Made by a program: the position numbers and the translations under genes. DNA of 64,000 nt from Coniella vitis (taxonomy: Eukaryota > Ascomycota > Sordariomycetes > Diaporthales > Schizoparmaceae). The stretch lies in contig WUJK01000004.1 in the NCBI GenBank assembly GCA_011317545.1, forward strand, positions 2,170,001 through 2,234,000, read 5' to 3'. The notes under the pieces were generated by a model, which searched no databases, was not told the DNA's origin, and saw only the letters and a list, made by a program, of their open reading frames with translations. This document shows positions 32,462-42,812 of this stretch, in pieces (the stretch's first letter is position 1; each line of letters opens with the position of its first letter).

Positions 32462-34251
32462 GGCTTACCACCTTGTGATGGGTAGCATGGTTAGTGATAG
32501 GCAGCAGTTCAGTGGGTCGACGACACCCCGACCATTCTTTTTGGTCCAACAGATCGCTAGATTGCTGATGAAGTGCGATATACCAAGTTAGATGTGCAGC
32601 AATATTCATCCGATGAGTCTGTGGACCATTTCAGAACGTGGCCTGTACATTGCTAACTTGCTTTATACCATCGTCAAATCCGATCCTGCATCTCTGTGTA
32701 CATAGTAATGCACTCTCCCCCTTCCTTTTCTCTCCTTCCTTTCCCAAGACTCATTACACCTAGAAGGTTCGCCCTGCTCCCCGGACTTCCCCGAAAACCC
32801 CCCCCTTATCTCACGTCTAGTTCACCCGTCTGATTCAAATCTCTCTCTGGTGTTACCAAAGAGAGAGAGAGGGAGGGAAAAAAAAAGATACTACTGCACT
32901 ACTTGCTGTACAACTTCACATTTCCCGTTTCGCACGTGCACGTGCACATAAATTAGACTCATTACACACACAAAACACGCGGGACGGCACACAGCGCACA
33001 CTTGCATATACTTACACATGACATGACATGCATTCGCCATCCCGTTCGTCGCACACACACACACAGGCATACCATGACATAGGGGAAAGAAAAAAAAGAA
33101 ACAAAAGAATTTCTGAAAATGTCGCCCCGAGCAAAGGAAAAGCCGTCCGTTGATTCTCATAGGTTGGTTGGCAGAGTTAAAAAAAAAAAATGTATGACAA
33201 GAGAAACAAGGACCTTTTGATTTAATTAGCCCTTCAAGCAAGACATGATACACCAAATAAAATGCAACACATAATACCATGTACACACACTAAACGTGCG
33301 GGATGGGAACGAAAAGGGGGGGGGGGGGGAAATGTCTAGGAGTAAAATTCCTATTTTCTTTTTTTTTTTTTCCTTGCTCGTTTGTATCATTTCATCGATA
33401 CATAATTTTTTGGACTTTTGTCGCGTATCTCTCTTGCCCTCTCTCCCCTCCACGCTCTTGATTGCCTCGCTTTCGGGGGAGCAGGTACTTTGCTATGTGA
33501 TCCTTGATCGTATAATATAAGTATGACCAGGTGTAACGTCAAGACTATGAATCAAACCGTTCATTAAGCATCGGGCCACGGCCAGGCCATGGCTCTCGTG
33601 TCTGGGCCCTGCACATTTTCGTATTTGTACGAAGAGTCCAAGCAAAAACGCTCACAGATGACATACTATACCAAGCTAGGAAGTTTATCTCTTAATGTTC
33701 TTTATTTGTGTTTTCCAACACAAGAAGAAATCTAGGTAATTTGAGTTGATATGATATCAAATCAAGCTGGTATCCTGTATATAGTAGAAGCTTGCTCACT
33801 GGTGAAGCACAACAAACAGAAAGAAAGAAGAAAAAAAAAAAAAAAAAACCTTTGAAAGCGGCACAGCAACGGAATTACAATGTAATGTGTAGATATCCTC
33901 CCTTGGTCTTTTTCCTTTCCCACCTGTCCGTGTAAAACTCCGAAAGATATGGGTGTGCTCACGCTACCAACCCAACCAACCCAACCATCAGTCCCATTAC
34001 TCTCGGAACCATTTCCGCTACGCAATTGGTATCTATTTCCCAATGACCATACTCCAAGAAACAATGCAGGGTGCCGTGCCGTGCCGTGCCGTGCTGCGTA
34101 CTGTGCTGACAGCGCTGGATATGGCGTACCGTAGGCGTAGTTTTGCGTCATGTGATGGGGTGTAGTTCGTGTAGCGCAGCGTAGCGTAATGCAGTTTAGT
34201 GTAGTGTAGCCTTGGGTGTAACCATCGTCGTCGGCCCCATTCACCGTCCAT
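32462..34251. other. convergent 3' region
   Basis: The ZGRF1-like and rhodopsin-domain genes converge here. It contains one TACATAGTA (32699), a GAGAG run, CA repeats near 33048-33064, a 14-G run (33316-33329) followed by a T run, a 17-A run near 33832, and a GCCGT pentamer repeat (34072-34096). No gene is supported. Confidence 0.6.
34072..34096. repeat. GCCGT pentanucleotide repeat
   Basis: Four to five head-to-tail copies of GTGCC/GCCGT are followed by degenerate GTAGC-like units to about 34210. The repeat lies in the presumed 3' UTR of the rhodopsin-domain gene. Confidence 0.8.
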
Positions 34252-35994
34252 TTAGACACTCTCATCCTTGGCCTTGATGGAAAGCGCCGTATCATCGTCG
34301 ACGCTTCGCTCCCTGGCCAGGATCTCCTCCGTACTGCTCCCATCACCCTGGCTCGACCTGCCCATCGCAAGCGTAGTGACTACCAAGATCCCGCCCTGCC
34401 TTGCGGCTTCTTCCTGCGCAGCACTCAAACTGTCGCTGCGGCTGTCACTCCGACACGCACCTTCAATATGGGCTTCCTGTGTGCCACAACCGCTGCTCCC
34501 ATGCTTCCACAAGTCCCCGAACCCGCTGCGGTCCCGGCCGTAGCTGTACAGCTCGTACGGCCCGCCGGGTTTTCTTCCACTGCCGAGCCTCTCCTTGTGG
34601 AGATGGTGGTGCAGGTGGTGCTGTCTCGCTGCGGAGTTTGCACCGCCACCTGATGCTGCTCTGGCGCCAGCACGCTTGACGTAGAGTTCAGGGTGTTGGT
34701 TCGGATTGCCACATCCGGCGCTGCCACTTGCGCCGCTACGCATGCCAATGAGGCTGCGCAGCCAGGGCAAATGGCGACGAACGAATGGCTTAAGCATGGC
34801 GAGACAGTTGCACAGAATGCCAATGTTGATCTCAACAGCGCTCCAGACGGCGGCACTGCCTTGGGTGTAGAGAACGTCAGGGTTGTCTTGCATTGCGCGG
34901 ACATAGGCGATGCGGACACAAGAGGCGACGACGGCTCTGTTTTTCAATGCAAAGCATGTGTTAGCTTGACTCAAGTATATAGTTTGCCAACGAGTAGGAC
35001 TGCTCTCAGATTGACGAGCCACCCATGATGAAACGAAACAAAATTTGCAATGAAAAAAGGTATCGAGACTCACCCAGAGCCCAGTCCCAAAATTAGACCC
35101 ACCGTCACTTTCTGCTTTTGTGGCATCTGCAGGCCATAGAGAGTGATCATCGGCATAATAATGAGCACACCATCTGTGGAGATATTGAGGATCGCTTGCG
35201 CCAGGGCAAGGTTGTTAAGACAAGTCGTCGTGCCTTCATGAAGCGGATTGCAGGGCACAGAGAGGATAATGGTGAAGATGAGGGTATAAGTGGTACAAGC
35301 GAAAGCAATGGCATAAAGCGCCAGCCGGTAAGGACGCGATGGATTGATCCGGTGGTAGAGAACAATGAGAGAGAGTTTAGCCAGCGTTGGCGGCCAGAAA
35401 TAGGATACGCCCAGAAAGAGCAACATCTAGCAAAGCGTCAGCATTCAGGTCTGCCAGGCTTCTCTTCTCGGTGGTCTGGGGGAAACTGCGCCTGACTGAC
35501 ATTTTTATAGCATTGTAATCCGTTTGCTGTTACGCTCCATAGATGTTTGCCAAAGCCACATGGCATGACTTCAACCATGCCAATGAAGGAGGCAAGGTAG
35601 ATGGCCCATGCCGCGATGAGGAAGACTGTGGCGTAAGAGATGAAGAGACCAATCAGCCAAAGTTCTGCACTAGGGCTCCGCTGGGAGACATGATGGAGTT
35701 GGAGATTCAAGATAACTTTCTTGCGCCCTTGACAGCTAGCCATGCAGTGTTGTTGTGGGGTCGACGGTGATATTCAAAGGCAGATATTTCTTTGTTCGCA
35801 AGTGCTGACTTACACGCATCCAGGCCCAGATTCCGTGACAGAACTGCTCCGGTATATAGTCGTAGTATAAGCCCAATTGTGGCAAGCGCAGAAGTTGTAA
35901 TGTAGACAGCCAGTATGGTAACCTGGAGATCTGACATGCCCTTGAAATCCGCCGTCTCGCCCTCGGGCACTGGCATCAAGCCCACTTCGGACAT
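34252..35994 (-). CDS. seven-helix rhodopsin-domain (Pth11-like) membrane protein
   Basis: Four exons (35814-35994, 35501-35625, 35074-35426, 34252-34936) give 447 residues. Donors are GTAAGT, GTCAGT (weak) and GTGAGT; acceptors CCACAG, GCTAG and AACAG keep the frame. Seven hydrophobic segments are visible, including LGLDAFFLIAAWAIY, WPPTLAKLSLIVLYHRI, LALYAIAFACTTYTLIFTII and AAVWSAVEINIGILCNC, with the conserved CNPL after helix 4. This is the fungal rhodopsin-domain family (Pfam PF20684) that includes Pth11-like receptors, but it has no CFEM domain. A cytosolic tail of about 190 residues is His- and Ser-rich. It is probably a plasma-membrane sensor; ligand unknown. Exon 2 borders are the least certain. 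Confidence 0.8.
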
Positions 35995-38115
35995 GGTGAG
36001 GTTTGTGTTGAGTTGTGATGGGTCAAGCAAGTATTGTCAAGCTGGCGACGCATAGAGAGGCTGCACCACCACGTAAAAGCACGTTCGATGCCGGAAGGAT
36101 AGAGAGAAACAAACCCCAGAGAGACTGGAAAGAAAGAGAGTTGTAAAGAGCGCCGACAGCGGTAATATCCAACCCGAATTGTCCTATGCCGTCCTTGATA
36201 TTTTTGCCTCTTCGAGTCCGGGCCCGTCTTGTGCTGTCGAGTCCGACAGGCCGAGCACAGCAGCAGTTCGCTCAATTCTCTGCTGTCTTGTGTGCTAGTC
36301 CATCCCGCCCAGCTGGCTATAATGTTCTGCGTGTCTGAGTGCCACTTTATCGAGAGAGATTAGCGCCATTATATTCCACGCTGTGCTGCCCACTTGTATA
36401 GGCGCTTGACCCCTTGGCTGGGCCACATCAAAAGTACGTCGATCAACACTGCAGCAGGTTTGATTCGGAATGCCGGACCACGATTCGTCTTTTGGGGCCA
36501 ACCTTTGTTTCTTTTCCCTGCTTCTCACTCCAAACCTGTCTTGCTTTTCTCTCCGTGCTAGCGGGATGGTTCTGTCGGGGGTCTCGTGTCTATCGCGCTT
36601 CTTGCCTCGCCATTTTCCTGTGTTCCTTTTTCTCTCGGCGTGGAGAGTCTGGCAGTTTTGCTCCCGCCACTCTCATTGGCGACAACCGTCCTCCCTTTCC
36701 CGCTTCTCTTTTTGCACGGTCGCCACATCATAGTGACTCTCATTTCCTTGTCTGGAGTTTTTCCTTGCTCCCCCTCGTTCGTTTTGTTGCTTTTCCTTTT
36801 CTCGAATGACTTGACAAAAAAACACACGTTGGACGTTCCCCTGCATCAGGCAGGGTGACCATCACGCATCAGCTCCACACCCCTTTTGGTGAGACCTGGA
36901 ACGTAGGCTCAATAGAGTATTGCGGGCCCAAGCGAACAAGCCTTCGCTGCAACCACACTTCTGCCGTCTTGGGAAATGCTCACGAACGGCGCTGCAACCT
37001 TCCTATCTGAGGCGACCCCTTCGTCCTTTGAACTTGTGAGGGCACGGCCCGTCATAGATGCGGATTCTGCGGCCCGCCAGTTTCCGGACACAGGCTCCCG
37101 TTTCTAGCCGGGACCTTCGTTGAAATGGTCTCGAGTGGTTGGTGGTTTGGCTCGGCGAAGGATTGACCTGTCATAGCAACAGCTCTACATAGTACACCCA
37201 GAGAATCTGTCAGATTGCTTGAACCGTTCTTCTGTGGTGTGCGTGCTGCCCTCCCACATTAATCACGACGGGCCGGTGTCATCAGTCTGAACTTTCTTCT
37301 CCGTCTTCTTGCTCTTTGCCGTGTGCTGCTTGTCCGCTCTAGAGCAGCGCAACAGCCGGCGAACTATACTCATGTCCTTTTGCACTAGGCTCTGCGTACT
37401 AAGTAGTGGCCCCTTGTCCCAACCACCAACCACTTGAGCAAAAGGTCCTGCAGCACGAGGTATCGTTTCGGAGCTGTAGCCTCGTTCACCATCCCTGTGA
37501 CGGCCACCCTAGCCTGTGCAGGTAGACACTATTTCGTGGGCCAAAACATGAGCCAACTGGGGCCCGGATCTAACGAGGAAGCGATAATCGCCATGCGTCC
37601 CCGCGAACCACGCACTGAGCATGCCTCCCAACATGCATGTCTTAGTGTACATGTACACACCCAATAGAGAATAACCCCATCCAGAGCTCCGTACATAGTA
37701 ATTAGCTAGGGGTCCGACCACTGAAAAGCTGTCGCACGTGGCATTGCGTCCCCATTGAAGCCGCCCTTGCAGCATCGGTGGACGGACATTTGGGCAAGAA
37801 GCAGGCAGAAAGCAAAGGACACTGGCCAAGAATCGTCAGCCCTTTAGCACTAGAAGCTTTACAAAGATCCTTGCTTTAATCTTTGGTCACAACCCATATT
37901 CTCGAAAAGTTTACTCTTTGACAATTCAGAATTCCAACAGCCCAACATCATTTCCGCGATCAGTTAGCCTGCTTCTGGACGACAGAGAAAGGGAAGAGCA
38001 AAGCGAAAACCGCGAAGGGTAAAAATTGCGAGGCACAAATAATCGATCATAACCCGCTCTATATTGCCTTCCGAGACACTCCCAATCACACCGAATTGTG
38101 CTCATTGATGCCGCC
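35995..38115. other. divergent promoter region
   Basis: About 2.1 kb between the rhodopsin-domain gene and the kinase gene. It has two TACATAGTA copies (37186, 37692). The frames seen near 36414-36860 and 37434-37829 have no domain and overlap antisense frames; I treat them as chance. Confidence 0.55.
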
Positions 38116-39361
38116 ATGGCTGTCGTTGAGGGCTCATTTCAGGGTTGGGTAGACAAGCTCTGGGCGGTCCTTTTTCGTCAGCATGCCGCTGCTGTCCGAC
38201 CTCTCGAATCAGACGAGCCACTGCCTCTTGTTGTCGATGCCATCACAGCGGCATGGCTGTCCAAAGTACTCGGCGTTCCAATTTCTTCAATCCGATTGCG
38301 TGAGGTGATACACGGATCTGGCAGCAAGGTGCTGGTGGAGCTGACGTACAGCAAGTCCTTTGCATCTCTGCGAGCGCTCCCGCCTGTTTGCCTCTGTGTC
38401 AAAGGAGGCTTCAACCCCCAACTTCTTGAAATGCTACCGGCTCTCTTTGCAGTCTACCGTCTTGAGGCCCAGTTCTACCACCACATCGCACCCAGGATTC
38501 CTGGCTTGCGACTTATTCCAGCCTACTGGTGCGGAGTCGACAAACCCAGTGGTAAAGGCCAGGGAATCGTCATTCTCGAAGACGTTACAGCCCGTCACTT
38601 CACATTTGGCGATCCGTTGCGCACATGGCCTGTGGAGCGTGTAGGAGCAGCGCTGTGTCAGCTTGCTCGCCTACACGCAGCCACCTGGGGTGCGAAACAG
38701 GCTGATTTGCCTTGGGTTCCTCGCGACTTTGGGTTGCGCGACGTGATTGCTGGCATGATGAGCCCGGAAAATTGGGCATCGCGCTTTGAAGATCCTGCAG
38801 TACGCCCGCCTGTCGCCGATGTGTTTTGGCGCGATAGAGAACGTGTCGTTCGCTGTCTACAAACGTTGTGGGCGGGTGGTAGCTACCAGATGGTGTGCAT
38901 GGTTCACGGTGATACCCAGGTGGGCAACACCTTTATCGATGCTGAAGGCCAGCCAGGATTTCTCGACTGGCAATGCATTCACGTCAACTCGGCTGCTCAC
39001 GACGTGGCATACTTCATGACGGGAGCCCTGACGATTGAGGATCGGAGGCAGCACGAACGGAAGCTCTTTGGTTTCTACCTCGAGGAGCTCTTTCGAGCTG
39101 GAGGACCAAGCTTTGCGCTGGAAGATGTATGGGACGTAAGTGCACCCAAATGAGCCCGACTAGATCAAGCTGGCTGACGCTGTCTGTTAGGAATATCGCA
39201 TGTTCCAAATGCAAGGCTTTGCGTGGGCTCTCGCAGGGCCCATGATGCAACCCAAGGTTGTCGTAGACGCCATATCGCAGCGCCACTGCGCTGCCATCTT
39301 GGACCATCACAGTATGGACTTGCTAGAGGCGTTGGCAGAGTCGACCACGGTCAAAACATGA
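38116..39361 (+). CDS. APH/CHK-family small-molecule kinase
   Basis: Two exons (38116-39135 and 39191-39361) give 396 residues; the 55-nt intron runs GTAAGT..TGTTAG in phase 0. The ATG at 38116 sits in an ideal context (GCCGCCATGG). The fold is that of aminoglycoside phosphotransferase and ecdysteroid/choline-like kinases: an N-lobe with GSGSKVLVELTY and the Lys-containing LCVKGGF, then the catalytic loop HGDTQVGN (His264, Asp266, Asn271) and the metal-binding DWQ (Asp284). It should transfer phosphate from ATP to a hydroxyl of a small molecule; bacterial relatives inactivate antibiotics and insect relatives phosphorylate ecdysteroids. The fungal substrate is unknown. No transmembrane or secretion signal. 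Confidence 0.85.
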
Positions 39362-40591
39362 GCTTGCGCACTCGACTTTCCTTCTTTCTCGATTTGCGCT
39401 GACTTTTTGGTGGCAAGCGTGTCTTTTTGGTGATATAGTATTCGGTCAATGAGACCCAGAGGACTGTCACGGAAGCCATCATGGTGATGATGATGATGAC
39501 ATAGAGCGGAGCTGGCTGGCTACCTCGATTTGCTGTTCAAGCGTCATGTTAGAAGAAGGGAGGAAAGACCTGGTGGCGTCAATACGGGGCTGCTGACCTT
39601 CATTTTTGGCAATTGATTAGCCATTGCAACAATTCGATACATCTTTCTGGTGTCGGGTGAGAGTACGCAATTCGGGGGTCTTGCTTGACTTGCAAATGAA
39701 AGCCCACCATTTGAAAATATCTTGGAGCCAAAGGTCGCTCGCTGGACCGCCACCGAGCTGGTCGTCGACTTTGAGCGAGTGCGAAGAGAAACTTTCGCAG
39801 GCAAAAGCCAGAGAGATATGCTCGCTTGATTCTTGGAAGGTGCGTATCTTTTCCTGCATGTACATAGTAGACAGCTCAACGTGCATGAGGCAGTAGTGAA
39901 AAGGCACCTTCTTCCTTTTGCCACGCGACAACGCACACTAGTTGACAGCTCAGTTGCAGAAGCAGAAGGGGTCAAGGGGCCCGCCGACAGGAAGGAGAAG
40001 TCGCGATCAAAAGTGGGCTAGGCGAGCCCCTCCTTGCCGATTGCAGCAAGGACCGTTAGCACTGGAAGCTAGCAAGACTAGATGCCGTCAGACTAGCCCA
40101 GAAATGATCTAGAATTCCCCCAATGCTTCTTCGACATTCATAAGCATAAAAGTAGCTGGGCAACTTGGGCAAGCCAATAGTCGCGCCTTGAGCGTAGATC
40201 CTCTCTGTACCTGTACTATTATTCTTGCGCCCCGGTCATATTTGAACCACGTATCGCGCTAACCAAAAGCTTTTTTTAGCGGGAAAATAACGTTGATATT
40301 GTTGTATTTATACACAAGCTAGAAGGAAGTTCCTTTATAATATTACACATGTCGTCCAAGCTAACCGTCGCTCCCATGGTCCCGGCGAAGTGGACGACCT
40401 TTTTATCCAGGTACAATGACATCTTCCTCAAGAAGGGGGGTATCCTTAATGTATCCGCTCTATTATCATTAGTAAAAACAGTCCGAGCCCGCCGTCTCGG
40501 GCTGCTGTCCCGTGGATTCAGTGTCCAGCTGGACTCGATTCTCTGGCCACTGGAGTTTCAATCGCAGTGGTCGCTTAGGCTATATGCGCTT
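39362..40591. other. convergent region with a tRNA-like fragment
   Basis: This lies between the kinase gene and the C2H2 gene, which converge. It contains one TACATAGTA copy (39861), a short tRNA-like fragment (40226-40276) and, at 40349, a small ATG frame of about 45 sensible codons that then runs into the neighbour's 3' end. Nothing else is supported. Confidence 0.5.
40226..40276 (-). other. tRNA-derived fragment, possible SINE relic
   Basis: On the minus strand a box-A-like TGGTTAGCGCG is followed after only a few bases by GTGGTTCAAAT, resembling a B box with its T loop. The spacing is far too short for a tRNA, and the anticodon arm is missing. It could be a deleted tRNA, a SINE remnant or chance. 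Confidence 0.25.
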
Positions 40592-42812
40592 TTACAGCCA
40601 GTTCGCGCTGGGCGGCGGCGGCGCGATCTCCTCGTCGTAGCCCATGCCTTCGTAATCCACCGTACTAGAGGATGCCCATACATCGGACCGGCGTCCAATA
40701 CTCTGCTCATGGATGGAAGGCGGCGGCAGCGACCCGAGATCACATCTTTGAAGGCCCTCCATATACATGGCCTCGGGACCGTCACCCTGTGATGCCCAAA
40801 AATCAGATCGTCTTACAGCCTGTTGTTGTCGCTCATGCGGCGCAAGTGGTAGCGGGGCTCCAGCATGGGCTGGTGATGAAATGTCTTCGACCATAGTGCT
40901 GCAAATAGAATTCCAGTCTTCATAAGCGCCAAATTGTGTGTGGCCGCCCATTCCTTGTGACACGTGGGGCGGCGGCGGCGGCTGCTGCTGCTGCTGCTGC
41001 TGCTGCTGCAACTCAGAGCCGGCCAGCCCTTGGAGCTGAGCTGGCGTCATGTACTCGGAAAGCAAGTCAACCACGGTATCGCGAGGCATAGCGCTGCCTG
41101 GGAAGGGAGTCGACGGCGTCGAAGGAAGGGGTGTCGGCGGCGCGAGGAAGCTAGGTTGATCAGAAGAACGAGATATAGAGATTGTGGGCGCTGTGTGAGG
41201 CTGGAACGGCGGGTGGGGCGGCGGGGACAAGGTGCCTGCAAACAATGGCTGTGGAACAGCCGTGACGTCGTAGTCGCTCATATTCACATCAGAATCGCGT
41301 CCAGGCAGCGGCTTCATGCTCGGCAATTCTGGTATTTCGGGCTGCTGTAGGCCAGGCCAGCGCGTCAGAGGGCGCTCCTTCAACACCGGTGGCCGAGGTA
41401 GCTCTTGAGGCGCCGAGTTCTTGTGTATACCGCCGCTGGGCTTGCGCTTGGATGAGGCAGACGACTTTTCCCGCTTCGGTGCGGGCGGCGGTGGCGGAGG
41501 TGCTGATTTATCGGGAACCTCCAGGCTCGACCGGCCGGGAGCCTGGTGGGCAGGCGTCAATTCAGCAAAATCAAACGCCATACGGGCAACCTTGGCCGGA
41601 TCATCCTTGGTTGGGTTGAAGAACTCGAGCAGATCTTGGAGGTTGCCAGCCGTCTCATTCTCGAGGAATCCCTGTTTTCTTCCTGTTGTCTTTGGATCCC
41701 ACCCATAACGAGGCTGTTGATCCTTTGGAATATGGCTAAACTTTGAGTCAATAATGTCCCTCCATGCTGGATTTATACCAGGCTGATGCAAAAGTCCGTA
41801 AATAACATTCGAATGGAACCAGTGAGCTCTGGTCCTCCCCGACTCGTAGTGGAGACCAATGTGGTCAATGTAGCGGTCCATGGAAGGGAGGAACGCGGCA
41901 CAGAACCCACAAGCCCAAGCTCGTTTTTTCCTAGTATACTTGATGACCTTGTCGGCATGCGGGCACGTCTTGCAGTTGTGTCGCGTCTTGTGATGTTGGT
42001 TAAAAGTATTGGCACCCCAAAACACACGATTGCAGTCAGGGCAGGGGTACTTTTTGTATCGCTCATGGAATTCGTCCTCATGCCTCTTCCAGTCGAATTT
42101 GCGCTTGAACTCGGTGTCACACCTAGCGACGCAGGTATCAGTGACGGTGTCTTTTGCAGAGGGCAGCAAAGGTGCCTGGATGATTGAGAAGGTCGATAGG
42201 TCGAGGTGGACTTACGACGTGCACCAGTAGGCCCGAGTACTTGTAGAAGCTGGCCTACTACCCTGTAGCTCGGGACCAGGAAACTGGGTGATTGTACTAG
42301 AGCGTGATGATAGTGAAGTGGCGGTGGTGTTGGTCGACAAATAGCTAATCCGCGAGCCAGAATGGCCCGTGGAAGTTGACAGTTGATCCGAGCTGGATGG
42401 TCGGTCGCCTTCTTCATGCTCGTGACCTGTAGGCCTACTCTCAGCTTATAATGCTCAAACCCAGGACGGGACACTCGACAACAGCCCTCAACAGCCCTCA
42501 ACAGCACATGTGGCAGGATGAGGATGACGAGATACACTTACCGCTGGTGGAAATAGACCAGTGGGACTGAGAGATGGACTGGGATAGAGACATAGTCCCA
42601 GCAAGAGGACTTGATTTGATGAGCTGGGGCTGGGACTGCATCTGAGTCGGAAGTGCCTGAGATGGGAGCGGCGTCAGGTTATGGCTGCCCTCCTCCTGCT
42701 CTAACAGAGCCCGAAGCAACGCTTCTCGAGATAAGCCTCCATCAGTAAGGGCGCGCACATGTTGCCGGGCGAGAGCGAGGCTGTCCCGCGCCGGGTCGTG
42801 CGATTGTTCCAT
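40592..42812 (-). CDS. fungal C2H2 zinc-finger protein
   Basis: Three exons (42542-42812, 42216-42426, 40592-42122) give 670 residues. Splicing (GTAAGT..CTACAG and GTAAGT..GCTAG) assembles the first finger across the second intron. Finger 1 is C159-X2-C162-X12-H175-X4-H180; finger 2 is C188-X2-C191-X12-H204-X4-H209. A third finger-like unit, WACGFCAAFL..YIDHIGLHYESG, matches a motif common in fungal C2H2 proteins. Downstream it is disordered: a Pro-rich region, nine Gln (CAG run near 40981-41010) and poly-Pro, ending EEIAPPPPSANWL. It is probably a nuclear DNA-binding regulator; target genes unknown. Intron 1 contains three near-tandem CAACAGCCCT units. Confidence 0.85.

Noticed and set aside
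40349..40480. Short ATG frame (MSSKLTVAPMVPAKW..) beside the tRNA-like fragment
   Set aside because: It runs into the 3' end of the C2H2 gene and has no family signal; it may be a relic but cannot be supported.
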